Shown: piece after piece, positions 11,152 through 20,318 of the stretch
Position numbering within the stretch: the first letter of the stretch is position 1
Layout: every line of letters begins with the position of its first letter
NCBI RefSeq assembly: GCF_009725165.1
Contig: NZ_WNZW01000002.1
Span: forward strand, 186,001 to 250,000
From: Paenibacillus woosongensis
GTDB taxonomy: Bacteria > Bacillota > Bacilli > Paenibacillales > Paenibacillaceae
Direction: 5' to 3'
DNA length: 64,000 nt
Translations under genes and position numbers: made by a program
Notes under the pieces: generated by a model
The model's database searches: none
The model's input: the letters and a program-made list of their open reading frames with translations, nothing else
What the model was told of the DNA's origin: nothing

Positions 11152-11433
11152 CTAGGCCTCTGACGAGCTCCCGTCGCTAAGCTTGCCTCCCTGCTCCGGC
11201 CCCCGTGATTTCCTTGGAGGAACGGGATCGATCCCGCCAGGGTGAAACGGATGGCAGCGGGCAATTCGCTTGGCTGCAAGCCAGGATCCTTTCACCGGGC
11301 CGTGCACTTCAATTGCCTCCAGAGCGTAGGCGGAGCAGGTCGGGTAAAACCTGCAGGTCGGCGGCTTCAGCGGAGAAATAAACTTCCGGTAGAAAATGAT
11401 CGGGCCTTTAACCGCTTTGCGAACGATGCCCAT
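11152..11433 (-). CDS. yidD: Putative membrane protein insertion efficiency factor YidD
   Basis: This is a 93-residue basic protein of the YidD family, thought to assist YidC-dependent insertion of membrane proteins at the inner face of the membrane. It carries the family's diagnostic cysteine-rich stretch [15 protein letters not shown] and the downstream [15 protein letters not shown]. Length is usual for the family. It starts 2 nt after the zur stop codon, so translation is almost certainly coupled to zur. Nothing in the sequence links its role to zinc. Confidence 0.93.
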   Translation of the reverse strand: MGIVRKAVKGPIIFYRKFISPLKPPTCRFYPTCSAYALEAIEVHGPVKGSWLAAKRIARCHPFHPGGIDPVPPRKSRGPEQGGKLSDGSSSEA

Positions 11434-11435
11434 CT

Positions 11436-11891
11436 TCAGGACGTCCCGCTCTTCTGCGGCAGCCGCTCGCCGTTCAGCTCGCGGCGGCAGTCTTTGCAGT
11501 AGCCGAACACTTCGAACTTATGCTTCACGACCTGGAATTGCTCAGGCGCGTCCGTCAAAGGCATGGGGCAGAAATGGATCGGATACGTCCGCTCGCATTG
11601 CAGGCAGATCATATGGTGATGATGATGCCCCTCGCTGCAGCTGGCCCGGAACTTGAGGCCGTCCTCAAACATGATCTGCTCCAGTACCCCCAGTTCCTCC
11701 ATCACCCGCAAATTGCGGTACACCGTATCAAAGCTGAGGCCGCTATATATTTTTTCCATATATTCATAAACGTCTTTCGGCGTTAAATATCCGTCACGCT
11801 CTGCAAACAGCTTGGCCAGCGTTCTGCGCTGATCCGTAATCCGCAGCCCTCGGGCGGACATGACCCCGATGATTTGTTCACTCGACAGCAT
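11436..11891 (-). CDS. zur: Zinc uptake regulator Zur (Fur family)
   Basis: This DNA-binding repressor senses Zn2+ and shuts off zinc import genes. The 151-residue product has the winged-helix segment [11 protein letters not shown], the metal-site cluster [11 protein letters not shown] and a second cysteine pair (CKDC) for the structural zinc. It resembles Bacillus Zur (YqfV) more than Fur or PerR, especially in the EELGVLEQ and [12 protein letters not shown] regions. I place the start at ATG 11891, where GGGAGG lies 7 nt upstream; an ATG two codons earlier is too close to it, and the longer open frame to 11996 lacks a ribosome site. The probable target box is at 1785-1799. Confidence 0.92.
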   Translation of the reverse strand: MLSSEQIIGVMSARGLRITDQRRTLAKLFAERDGYLTPKDVYEYMEKIYSGLSFDTVYRNLRVMEELGVLEQIMFEDGLKFRASCSEGHHHHHMICLQCERTYPIHFCPMPLTDAPEQFQVVKHKFEVFGYCKDCRRELNGERLPQKSGTS

Positions 11892-12011
11892 GTGCATACC
11901 TCCCGTCTGAACTTGCGTTATGCATGCGTCTCTTCTAATAATGCCCGAAAAAAACAGCAGCGTCAATGAAGGCCCGCCCAGCTCTCCACTCCTCATCTCT
12001 CAGCCAGGCAC

Positions 12012-12050
12012 AAAAAAGGCAGGCCCGACCTTTCTTGGTCTCGGCCTGCC
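12012..12050 (-). terminator. Terminator of the stalk-domain protein gene
   Basis: The inverted repeat GGCAGGCC-GACC/GGTC-GGCCTGCC is followed on the minus strand by a run of six T. Confidence 0.9.
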
Positions 12051-12075
12051 CTGAGCGGTACAGAATGCAAAATGG

Positions 12076-14283
12076 CTAATGCTTGATTTCAGGCAACGGC
12101 TGGAACAACAAATTAACGGACAAGCTGCTGCCCGGCGCGGCAGTGAACAGCATTTCCACCGTCTCCTCGTGATCTCCAGTCCGGTACAGCACGGCCGCCT
12201 CGTGGGGTGCCTTCAAACCGCTCGTATCGGGAAGCTGGACGATCCGGCCATTCACCATAATCACACCATCGTATTGCCCGCCCCGTGGATTAAACGTAAT
12301 CAGCGTCCGCGGAGCGACCCGGTAGAGCTTGATCCGGTACAGCACGCCGAAGTTGCCCGCGTTCATTTGATACGTCCCTGTCGCGCCGTCCCTGCCGACG
12401 AGATAAGGGTCCTGCGAGTTGTCACCGATCATCAGACGGGCAGGCGTAAGGCCCAGAAGATCGCCATACCGGATGTTTCTTGTCGCATCGAAGTATGTTC
12501 CCCGGTTGTGGTTATCCATAGGCAGCACGGATAAATTTTGCAGGGCATTAATAGGATCTCTAGTCGTCGAAAGCATGATGACGTGATACTGAATCGTCTG
12601 ATCGCTGTATAAGTCCGCAAACAGGGATACAACGTCTCCCTGTCTCATTACGCTGGAGCTGAGTTCTGTAAAAATAACTTTGCTTTGTCCAGGGGACAGC
12701 CAGACGTCCTTAAACTTATTGCCGTACTGCATCGATTCAAAATAGCGCTGAACCGACATTTTGCCGGAAGCAGTCGCGTACTTCGTAGGTCCGCCCATCC
12801 CTAAGCTCGTCTGAGTTAAGCGCGCGGTTTCCGAGCCACGATTTGTGGCTACGACGTACATCTTGACGTTTTTCCTCGTTGCATTTACATGATGCAGCAT
12901 GAATCTCGTATTTCCGATCGCCGATTCCCGGTAGAGGATACCTTCGGAATAGACCGTCTCCGGGCTGTTGCTACGAATCAGTGTTACGGGCTCTGTATCG
13001 TATTGGTAAGGAACCTTAGCCCAAGTGGGAATTTTGGTACCGTCAAACGAGTATTTGCTGCCGACTGGGGTATAAATCTTGTAGAATTCGTCCCTCGTAT
13101 ACAATATCTCGTCCGTAATCGTAATCGTCTTCTCGACCGTCGAGGACAGCCCGTATTTATTCCTTACAGTCAAGCGGATCGTCTTCGGCCCTGGTGTGAA
13201 GAATGCCATTTCATTGTTGAGCCATTCCCGCGATACGATCGCATTATCCTCGTCCGTACTATAATCCGTGTAGGAAATGAATTCCCCGATCTTATAGGTA
13301 TCCTTATTCGTAGTAAAATCAGCGACTGGAGGCGTATGCGGCTTGTTCACCGTCACGGTTAGCCAAAACGTATCGCTCCATTGTCCGCTGGAGTCCTGGA
13401 CACGGTAACTGACCACGTATCTGCCCGGATACATAAAGACTTCCTCGCGCCCCTCCCACTGCTCCTCCACAATCGGCAGGCCTTTCGGGGAATATGCGCT
13501 AGGGATATACTGTACCAAAGTCTCGCCTGCGAAAATTTCCGGGTTGCTGATGCTGAATGAGGCGACCGGCTTCGTTGACAGGTTGAGAATGACCTTCTTC
13601 TCCTGCTGGTTGACCGTGTAGGGGATGCCAAGAGCTTGCGTAATAGAGGTTAACGGAACCAAGAATACGCCGTTAGAAGAATATGAGGGCCCTTTCATTG
13701 GCTTGACGGCACCGTTCACTTTATAGGTCTTGCTGTTCAGCTTGAAGCGCAGCTCGTCGCCGCCCCGCCGGATAATCGTCTCTTTGGTTTTATTGTCGAA
13801 AGATAATTTCAAGCCCGTCCGCTCTACGATCGCCCGGATAGAGATGTAGGAAACTCCGTCCTTGACGGTCATCGGATGCGGGGCCAAGTATTGCTTGCCG
13901 TTCTGATACATCTTGTTGCTATTCATCAACAAAACCAGCTGGCTGACATCGGGATCTGCTGCCGCATTCGCCGTCCCCGCGGCGACAAGGCTGGTCTGCT
14001 GGCTATCCGCTGTAGACTTGGTTTCCGGCGGCTGCGCCGTACCATTTGCCGCAGGCAATTCTTCCTTGCTGCCTGAGCCGGTTCCCTCAGCTCCCGGGTT
14101 TTCCTGATCGGTTATGCTCGTCTGAGCATCCTGCCAGTCGGTTGTGATGCTGGTTTGTTCTGCCTTGATATCCTCCGTGCTTAGAATACTTCCACGTACG
14201 GTCTCTGCCGCACCAGCAGGTAGAACCATGGTCACAAATGAAGCTATGGATACGGTGGTGAGGACCATTTTTTTCAAATTCAT
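12076..14283 (-). CDS. Secreted protein with copper-amine-oxidase-type stalk domain and PKD-like domain
   Basis: This 735-residue exported protein has no recognised enzyme motif. After a signal peptide ending near AGAAE and a low-complexity Thr/Ser/Gln segment comes a stalk domain (about 118-235) of the type at the N terminus of some copper amine oxidases and very common in Paenibacillus surface proteins (SYISIRAIVERTGLKL, VFLVPLTSITQALGI). Ig/PKD-like beta domains follow (about 240-390), then a long beta-rich C-terminal part unlike anything I know. There is no LPXTG or SLH anchor. AAGGAG lies 8-9 nt before the ATG. A 16-bp motif about 60 nt upstream recurs in front of the exopolysaccharide locus near 57.5 kb. 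The function is unknown; a structural or matrix role is a guess. Confidence 0.8.
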   Translation of the reverse strand: MNLKKMVLTTVSIASFVTMVLPAGAAETVRGSILSTEDIKAEQTSITTDWQDAQTSITDQENPGAEGTGSGSKEELPAANGTAQPPETKSTADSQQTSLVAAGTANAAADPDVSQLVLLMNSNKMYQNGKQYLAPHPMTVKDGVSYISIRAIVERTGLKLSFDNKTKETIIRRGGDELRFKLNSKTYKVNGAVKPMKGPSYSSNGVFLVPLTSITQALGIPYTVNQQEKKVILNLSTKPVASFSISNPEIFAGETLVQYIPSAYSPKGLPIVEEQWEGREEVFMYPGRYVVSYRVQDSSGQWSDTFWLTVTVNKPHTPPVADFTTNKDTYKIGEFISYTDYSTDEDNAIVSREWLNNEMAFFTPGPKTIRLTVRNKYGLSSTVEKTITITDEILYTRDEFYKIYTPVGSKYSFDGTKIPTWAKVPYQYDTEPVTLIRSNSPETVYSEGILYRESAIGNTRFMLHHVNATRKNVKMYVVATNRGSETARLTQTSLGMGGPTKYATASGKMSVQRYFESMQYGNKFKDVWLSPGQSKVIFTELSSSVMRQGDVVSLFADLYSDQTIQYHVIMLSTTRDPINALQNLSVLPMDNHNRGTYFDATRNIRYGDLLGLTPARLMIGDNSQDPYLVGRDGATGTYQMNAGNFGVLYRIKLYRVAPRTLITFNPRGGQYDGVIMVNGRIVQLPDTSGLKAPHEAAVLYRTGDHEETVEMLFTAAPGSSLSVNLLFQPLPEIKH

Positions 14284-14339
14284 TGCTTGACTCCTTCTAC
14301 TCCCATTTGAATAATACTGTCACTTCTACACTTATTATT

Positions 14340-14355
14340 TAACGCGGTTTTATAG
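14340..14355 (-). promoter_or_regulatory. 16-bp promoter-region motif shared with the exopolysaccharide locus
   Basis: Minus-strand CTATAAAACCGCGTTA lies about 57 nt upstream of the stalk-protein start. The identical 16 bp occur at 57501-57516 in the same orientation. Part of it (TATAAA) could be a -10 element. Confidence 0.5.
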
Positions 14356-14386
14356 GAAAAGTTGCTGCTCCTATCGTACGACACGC

Positions 14387-14430
14387 AAAAACCGGTAAAA
14401 TCCGTCATGTAATACGGACTTATACCGGTT
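14387..14430 (-). terminator. Terminator of nagZ
   Basis: An imperfect inverted repeat anchored by AACCGGT (14390-14396) and ACCGGTT (14424-14430) is followed on the minus strand by a T5 run. Confidence 0.75.
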
Positions 14431-14475
14431 CAGTAGGTAATTAGTGCCATATTAAAATGATGCCGCTCTCCAGGG

Positions 14476-16104
14476 TCACAGGCCGTGTCCTATCGGGAAC
14501 TGAGGGTTGAGCCCTACCGGAAGCTTACCCTGCGGGCGAAGCTGCCCGAACAGCACTTTGGCAAGCGCGTCAAGCGAATATTGCCGGTTCTCGTATAGGC
14601 ACAAATAGGTTCTAATTTCAGGAAAAAAATTGATATCATATGGATTCCGCGTAGATACAACTATAATACTAGAACCATGAATTTCATTCAATCCCTGAAT
14701 TAAGGAAATCTGCCCTTCGGAGACCTCTCCTTCCGCGGTGTAAGTAAGCACGATAATCTGCTTGAAGTTCCTGCTCTGTTCTATCGCACCCCGAATTTCG
14801 CCGCTGTCGGGAAAAGTGCCTATGGTAACGAGTGTCACTTGCTCCGCATAAGGAGCGATCGCATCGGCCAGTGTGTAACGATGCACAGCTGGCTCATCCA
14901 CCTCAGTCCGGCGGCGCAGCTCAGGCCAGATGACGAGTACAGGCTCCGCTCCGTCTAAAGGCAAATTGCGGCTTGCATCGCATACGAGCGTCACACTTCG
15001 CTCTGCGATCTGCCGAAGCAGCGGTTCGCTCTCCTCATTGGGCGTCAGCGGAGGGCTGCAGGGTTCCGGCGGCAAGCTCTCTTGTACAACGCCGATGCGC
15101 TTCTGCTTCAAGGACAGAATACGCCTCACGGATTCATCGATTTGTTCCTCGCTTAATCGTCCGCTTTGCACAGCGGCGAGCACCGTTTGCATAGCTCGCA
15201 CCTGCTCCTCCAGCGTATGGCTGACCAGGACGATATCCGCTCCGGCCTCGATGGCCCTTACGGCGCCCTCGGCGATGCCGCAGCTTTTGGATATCGCATG
15301 CATCTCGAGGCAATCCGTGATGATGACGCCCTCGAATCCAAGCTCGGTGCGCAGCAAGCCGGTAAGTACGCGGCGGGACAGCGTTGCCGGGATCCCGTCC
15401 GGCTCGAACGCCGGAAATATGACATGCGCTGTCATAATCATGTCCACGCCGCTCTCTATCGCTTTGCGAAACGGCGGCAGCTCAATGCGGTATAACCGCT
15501 CCTTACTGTGCGGCACGCTGGCCAAACCATGATGCGAATCAACGGCTGTATCGCCATGCCCCGGAAAATGCTTGGCCGTAGCGCTGACCCCCTGATTTTG
15601 GTATCCCCGGATTGCTGCCGCGCCATGTTCGGCTACCTGCAGCGGATCCTCGCCGAATGAGCGGACGCCGATAACCGGATTAGCCGGATTGTTATTAACA
15701 TCAACGCACGGCGCAAAGTTCAGGTTGATGCCAAGGGCAGTTAATTCCTTGGCTGCCAGCGTAGCGGCCTCTTCCGTCAGCGCCGGATCGTTTACAGCTC
15801 CAAGCGCCATATTGCCCTGAATTCGGCTTACGCCGTCATGATCCAGCCTCGCCACCATCCCGCCCTCCTGATCCATGGAGATAAACAGGGGGATTTCCGG
15901 TGTGCTGCGGGGCAGCTGCTGCAACTCCCGGGACAGCCTGGACAGCTGTTCCACGCTTTCGATGTTCCGGCGGAAATAAATGACACCGCCCAAGTGATGC
16001 TCCGCGATCAGCCCCTTGATTCCTTCATCTGCCGCAGTGCCGGGAAAACCGCAAATAAACATTTGCCCGATTTTTTGCTCTAACGTTAGATTTGACAATT
16101 TCAA
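14476..16104 (-). CDS. nagZ: Beta-N-acetylhexosaminidase, GH3 (NagZ-like)
   Basis: It hydrolyses terminal beta-linked N-acetylglucosamine, typically from muropeptides or chitin fragments. The GH3 barrel shows the substrate-binding KHFPGHGDT, the loop DSHHGL with the His of NagZ enzymes, and the nucleophile Asp in VIITDCLEM. A C-terminal GH3 sandwich domain follows (about 370-540), as in the two-domain Bacillus enzyme. No signal peptide is visible. The ATG at 16149 has no ribosome site and overlaps the upstream kinase gene, so I place the start at TTG 16104, which has AGCAGGTG a few bases upstream; this gives 542 residues. Its position after a sensor kinase and a sugar-binding lipoprotein suggests an amino-sugar oligomer as inducer and substrate. 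Confidence 0.87.
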   Translation of the reverse strand: MKLSNLTLEQKIGQMFICGFPGTAADEGIKGLIAEHHLGGVIYFRRNIESVEQLSRLSRELQQLPRSTPEIPLFISMDQEGGMVARLDHDGVSRIQGNMALGAVNDPALTEEAATLAAKELTALGINLNFAPCVDVNNNPANPVIGVRSFGEDPLQVAEHGAAAIRGYQNQGVSATAKHFPGHGDTAVDSHHGLASVPHSKERLYRIELPPFRKAIESGVDMIMTAHVIFPAFEPDGIPATLSRRVLTGLLRTELGFEGVIITDCLEMHAISKSCGIAEGAVRAIEAGADIVLVSHTLEEQVRAMQTVLAAVQSGRLSEEQIDESVRRILSLKQKRIGVVQESLPPEPCSPPLTPNEESEPLLRQIAERSVTLVCDASRNLPLDGAEPVLVIWPELRRRTEVDEPAVHRYTLADAIAPYAEQVTLVTIGTFPDSGEIRGAIEQSRNFKQIIVLTYTAEGEVSEGQISLIQGLNEIHGSSIIVVSTRNPYDINFFPEIRTYLCLYENRQYSLDALAKVLFGQLRPQGKLPVGLNPQFPIGHGL

Positions 16105-16135
16105 TCTTCTACACCTGCTTTCATATAATCGATTA

Positions 16136-17950
16136 TTAAATAAAACCATGTTTGGGAATGACGCATTGAATCACCGTGCCTTGTCCGGGAGCTGAGCAAA
16201 TGAACAATCCGAATCTGCGGCCATACTGCAAGCGCAGCCGGTCATGAACGCTGCGCAGTCCCAGGCCCTGTCTCTCCGGACTTGGATAAGGCTTCAACGC
16301 ATCGTACTGGACTTGCCCTAGCTCTGCATACTGGATGGAGGATAGCTGCTCCCCTGTCATGCCGATTCCGTTGTCTTCGATCCGCAGAATCATCCGGTCT
16401 TCCTCCAGGAAACCTGTAATCATGATACGCCCCGGATATTCAATGCCGTCGAAGCCGTGCTGAATGCTGTTCTCCACGAGCGGCTGCAGCGTTAATTTGA
16501 GCAGCCGGTACGACATCATTTCCTCCGGGATATCGATGGTATAATCGAACAAGTCGTCGAACCTGATCTTTTGGATTTCCAAATAGCTGTACAGATGCTC
16601 GATTTCAAGACTAAGCTTGATCTCTTCCTTCTCCTGAATGCTGATCCGCAATATGCTGGCCAGGCGCAGTACCATTTCGCTTACCTTCCGCCCTTCGTTC
16701 TGAATTGCCAGAACGTTGATTGATTCCAGTGTGTTAAAGAGAAAATGAGGCTTGATTTGCGCTTGCAGCACCCGCAGCTCTGCGTTGGCCTTCTGCTCCT
16801 GCTCCGTCTTGACCTGTTCGAATAGCTCGTTGATCTTGTTCATTTGATTGTTAAAGCCCTTTTGCAGCAAAAAGAGCTCGTCATCGCCCTTCTCTTCTAC
16901 TCTGGCCTGTAAATCCCCCGCCTCGACCTTGCGCATAAACCGGACGATTTTGCCGATATGGCCGGTAATCCGGTTCATGAACAGCACGTTGAACAGCGTT
17001 GCTGTGATCAAGCATGTCAGCAGGATGGCGATAAACCATTTGGCAAAGGTCGTCACCTCCTGCGACAAATAGCTCCAGGAAGTTACAGATACCAGGCTCC
17101 AGGGATAACCTCCTTGCAAATTGTAAATAGAAATGATACTTTCCTGCCCGTTGAACTTTCCCTTGAAGCTCTGATAGGTATCATTCGGAAGAAACGCCTT
17201 GTTAATATGCTCCTGGATGTACTCGCCGTCAAACTCGGACTGGTGATCATATAAGACAAGACCGCCGTCATTAACGAGCATAAAACGGGTATCCTTCATT
17301 TCGCTGCCCAGCTTCAAATTCTGAAAAATCCGCTCAAACTCCCAGTTCTTGATCTGCACCGCCAGAATGCCGAGCGGCTTCATCGTATTTTTATCCTTGA
17401 TCAGCCGGATTTGCGTGAATACGTTTTCAGAACCCGTCAGCTCGGGATACTCATAAGGTGCAATCCACTTCGACTGGCCCTTGAGCGCCTTCACTTCTTC
17501 ATATAGGGGATGCAGCTTAAACTTCTCATACGGCAGAGTCTGGAAGCTCTCCTTGTTGAACAAAGTCACCACGTTAGAGGTTTCGCCGTATCCCCGCTCA
17601 CTGTACAAAAAAGCGTAATCGATGGCAGGGTGGTTATATAGCAGGGAGCGAAAGTTTTTCTGGTTCTCGTTCAATTGAATTTGGCTCACCAGGTTTTGGG
17701 ATTCGGGATCCTCAGCCATGAGCGCCATTTTGAATATTTCGTTGGAGATCCCGCTATCCGTCACATTGTCCATTTCTTGAAACACTTTTTTGATGCTGTA
17801 GCTGATCGCCTTGAGCGAATATTCAGCCTGCTGGCTGTGCTTTGTCTCGATCGATTGAAAGGTGACGAAAAACGTGACGACGCCAAGAATGAATAACGGT
17901 ACGATCACGAGGCCGAGAAAAGCCGTCAACAATTTGATCCTCAAGTTCAT
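16136..17950 (-). CDS. YesM-type membrane sensor histidine kinase
   Basis: This is a 604-residue two-component kinase. It has an N-terminal membrane helix (about 8-28), a large extracytoplasmic sensor region of dCache type (about 30-295), a second helix (about 300-320), a HAMP linker, and the His_kinase/HATPase_c pair typical of the LytS/YesM family. The phosphoacceptor His is in QIKPHFLFNTLES; ATP-binding boxes are LVENSIQHGF and IEDNGIGM. It should phosphorylate a YesN-type AraC regulator, but none is adjacent. The nearest is at 26716-28359, beyond the anaerobic block. AGGAGA precedes the ATG. It follows a solute-binding lipoprotein by 27 nt, suggesting that protein is a co-sensor or the two share a ligand. 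Confidence 0.9.
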   Translation of the reverse strand: MNLRIKLLTAFLGLVIVPLFILGVVTFFVTFQSIETKHSQQAEYSLKAISYSIKKVFQEMDNVTDSGISNEIFKMALMAEDPESQNLVSQIQLNENQKNFRSLLYNHPAIDYAFLYSERGYGETSNVVTLFNKESFQTLPYEKFKLHPLYEEVKALKGQSKWIAPYEYPELTGSENVFTQIRLIKDKNTMKPLGILAVQIKNWEFERIFQNLKLGSEMKDTRFMLVNDGGLVLYDHQSEFDGEYIQEHINKAFLPNDTYQSFKGKFNGQESIISIYNLQGGYPWSLVSVTSWSYLSQEVTTFAKWFIAILLTCLITATLFNVLFMNRITGHIGKIVRFMRKVEAGDLQARVEEKGDDELFLLQKGFNNQMNKINELFEQVKTEQEQKANAELRVLQAQIKPHFLFNTLESINVLAIQNEGRKVSEMVLRLASILRISIQEKEEIKLSLEIEHLYSYLEIQKIRFDDLFDYTIDIPEEMMSYRLLKLTLQPLVENSIQHGFDGIEYPGRIMITGFLEEDRMILRIEDNGIGMTGEQLSSIQYAELGQVQYDALKPYPSPERQGLGLRSVHDRLRLQYGRRFGLFICSAPGQGTVIQCVIPKHGFI

Positions 17951-17977
17951 AGGTTGTCTCCTAGTAGAAAATAGTCC

Positions 17978-19351
17978 TTACGGAAGCTCCGTGTTCGCTG
18001 CCTGCTGCGTCCGCTGCAGCGCTTCGAGCATCACTCCCGGCTCCGCCGCCCCGCTGAGCATTTGCTGGATTCCAAGCCCCAATGCCTCATTGACCGGCGT
18101 CTGGACAAGCGCGTCATAGGCAGGATATGAAATATCAATTTGCTCTACGCCGTTAAAAATGTCCTGCAGCAAGGGATCGCTCACCGTATCCGCAAGACGT
18201 TGGGCATCGATGACTAGAGCAGGAAGCACGCCGTCCTCCTTCAGCCCCCGCAGCTGCATTTCCTCCGTCCAAAAATTCACGATGAACCGCTTAACCGTCT
18301 GCAATTTACGGGGATCGTCCGCCATCGAGCTTGAAAAACCATATCCGTTGTTAAAGTCGTTCATGACGATGTAAGGGTCACCCTCCGCTTCCGGCGGCAT
18401 GTTGAAGTAACCGATTTTGCCGATTAAATCACCCGCCTGATCAGGATCTCTGAATACAGAGTTCGCCCAAGATCCGTCCATCATCATGATCGCTTCGCCG
18501 CTAATGATTTGATTTCTCATATCGGTATATTCCGCGGCCAGCTCGCCAGGCACGTAATATCCTTTGTCGACCCATTCCTTATGTTTCTTGAAGGCCCGTA
18601 CGACATCCGGGTCGGTCCACTTGGCAGTGCCTGACCTGAAGCCGTATGTTATCTCGGATCCGGCGAAATAAGACCATAAATTGTTCGTTGTCATTAGCGG
18701 AACCCAGGCTTCCTTGGAGGATTGAGCAAATGGAATTTTGCCGTCTGCCTTAATGAATTCCGCCAGCTGTTCCAGCTCGTCAAGCGTCCTTGGCACATGA
18801 AGCCCCTTCTCTTCGAAATAAGCCTTATTATAAAAAAAACCTTCGATTGACGCTCCGGCCGGCAAACCGTATACTTTTCCGTCATGCGTATACGGCTCAA
18901 GACCCCTGATTTTATGTTTGAGCCCCAGCTCATCCAAAATCGGGGTCAAATCGAGCATCAGCCCTTCCCGCGCATAGATCCCGGAATCCGGGCTGCCAAA
19001 TACGTCGAAGATGTCCGGCGGCTTGCCGGCAGCCATCTCGCCGCGCAGCTTCTCCTTGCGGTTCACCTCGGAATCGACCGCGTCCAGCCGGATTTTCAAA
19101 CCGGGAATATCCGCTTCGGTCTGCCGAACGACGTCTTTCAGAATCGCCAGCCGAAATTTCTTGGATTCTCCCACCTGCGTATGTCGAATCGTCACTTCAA
19201 AAGGCTCGTCATTAACTTCTTCCTGCCCTCGTAGGGAGGATCCATTCACCCCTGCCGGGCTGGTGTCCTCGTTCCCCTTCTCGCATCCGGATACAAGCAT
19301 AGCCGCTGCGATGAAAAGCAGAAGAAGACATAACATGGAACGATTTCTCAT
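17978..19351 (-). CDS. Solute-binding lipoprotein of a sugar ABC transporter, orphan paralogue
   Basis: This is a cluster-B sugar-binding protein with signal peptide and lipobox (LVSGC). It is strikingly similar along its whole length to the protein at 30216-31583. Shared blocks include DSEVNRK-KLR-EMAAG, PPDIFD-FGSPD, WVPLMTTNNLW and MMDGSWA/MYDGSWA. No permease genes accompany this copy. It is instead followed directly by a sensor kinase and nagZ, so it may feed the kinase ligand information, or share the distant permeases. I place the start at ATG 19351 (457 residues), because the TTG three codons earlier is only 3 nt from the GGGGG ribosome site. Confidence 0.88.
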   Translation of the reverse strand: MRNRSMLCLLLLFIAAAMLVSGCEKGNEDTSPAGVNGSSLRGQEEVNDEPFEVTIRHTQVGESKKFRLAILKDVVRQTEADIPGLKIRLDAVDSEVNRKEKLRGEMAAGKPPDIFDVFGSPDSGIYAREGLMLDLTPILDELGLKHKIRGLEPYTHDGKVYGLPAGASIEGFFYNKAYFEEKGLHVPRTLDELEQLAEFIKADGKIPFAQSSKEAWVPLMTTNNLWSYFAGSEITYGFRSGTAKWTDPDVVRAFKKHKEWVDKGYYVPGELAAEYTDMRNQIISGEAIMMMDGSWANSVFRDPDQAGDLIGKIGYFNMPPEAEGDPYIVMNDFNNGYGFSSSMADDPRKLQTVKRFIVNFWTEEMQLRGLKEDGVLPALVIDAQRLADTVSDPLLQDIFNGVEQIDISYPAYDALVQTPVNEALGLGIQQMLSGAAEPGVMLEALQRTQQAANTELP

Positions 19352-19389
19352 TGAATGCAAAGCCCCCTATTTTATATGAAGCTATCTCT

Positions 19390-19395
19390 ATTATA
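19390..19395 (-). promoter_or_regulatory. -10 element of the orphan binding-protein operon
   Basis: A TATAAT lies about 40 nt before the start codon. No good -35 is seen at 16-18 bp, only CCTTAC at a 19-bp spacing, which would fit an activator-dependent promoter. Confidence 0.5.
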
Positions 19396-19454
19396 GTCCG
19401 GGCAGCTGCCTTTCGTAAGGGAATAATTCTCTGCATAAGGGGGAGGATTAAACG

Positions 19455-19499
19455 AAAAAAGAGCCGTACCGATTAGCAATCTGCCAATCGGTACGACTC
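19455..19499 (-). terminator. Terminator of pflB-pflA
   Basis: A long inverted repeat, GAGCCGTACCGATT with AATCGGTACGACTC (one mismatch), is followed on the minus strand by T6. Confidence 0.9.
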
Positions 19500-19518
19500 G
19501 TTTCTAGCTATTATGATG

Positions 19519-20262
19519 TTATGAAATCGCGGATAGCGTCTGCTTTTTTCCTTCTTCAATCAACTCGTATGCCCGCTGAACCTCTGCCTCCGTCGGTGAA
19601 GGCACGCCTTCCAATGGATAACTCCAGCCTAGCTCCTGCCACTTGTATATGCCCATCTGATGATACGGAAGTATTTCAAATTTCTCTACGGCGTTCAGTT
19701 CACCGATAAATCGTCCGAGATCCAGCAAATCCTGTTCATCATCGGTCAGGCCTGGAACAAGCACGTATCTGATCCACATGCTGCGGCCTTCCTTAGACAG
19801 CCATTTCGCCATGTTCAGCATGCGTTCGTTCGGCTTGCCGGTCAGCTTGATATGCTTCTCGTTGTCGATATGCTTCAAGTCAAGCATGACCAGATCGGTG
19901 ACATCCAATAGATCGATGATTTTCGGGCCTTCATTATAACCGTTCGTATCGAGCGTCGTATGCAGATCCCAGCGCTTCTTCACTTCACGGAATAGTTCCG
20001 TCACGAATGGCGCTTGCAGCGTAGCTTCTCCACCGGAGACCGTCAACCCGCCGCCTGACGTCCGATAGTAGTTGAGGTACGGCTCAATTTCAGCAAGCAC
20101 CTCTTCCAGGGTCATTTCTTTACCGTCCGTCAGGCTCCATGTATCAGGATTGTGGCAATATTGACATTTCAGCAAGCAGCCCTGCATGAAGAGGACGAAG
20201 CGAATGCCCGGGCCATCGACCGTTCCAAATGTCTCCAATGAATGTATGCGACCTTTAAGCAT
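19519..20262 (-). CDS. pflA: Pyruvate formate-lyase activating enzyme
   Basis: This radical-SAM enzyme abstracts a hydrogen from the essential glycine of PflB, switching it on in anaerobic cells. The 247-residue protein begins with the family's typical HSLETFGTVDGPGIR and carries the cluster motif CLLKCQYC (CxxxCxxC, about residues 29-36), then the SAM-binding segment SGGEATLQ. Length is usual. It follows pflB by 56 nt with no terminator between them, and a strong terminator lies after it, so the two form one operon controlled by the Fnr/Rex-type sites upstream of pflB. Confidence 0.96.
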   Translation of the reverse strand: MLKGRIHSLETFGTVDGPGIRFVLFMQGCLLKCQYCHNPDTWSLTDGKEMTLEEVLAEIEPYLNYYRTSGGGLTVSGGEATLQAPFVTELFREVKKRWDLHTTLDTNGYNEGPKIIDLLDVTDLVMLDLKHIDNEKHIKLTGKPNERMLNMAKWLSKEGRSMWIRYVLVPGLTDDEQDLLDLGRFIGELNAVEKFEILPYHQMGIYKWQELGWSYPLEGVPSPTEAEVQRAYELIEEGKKQTLSAIS

Positions 20263-20318
20263 GTTTCGTCACCCTTTCTGTAATTGGCTGCATGTATTGC
20301 ATTCATACCCTATCCTTA

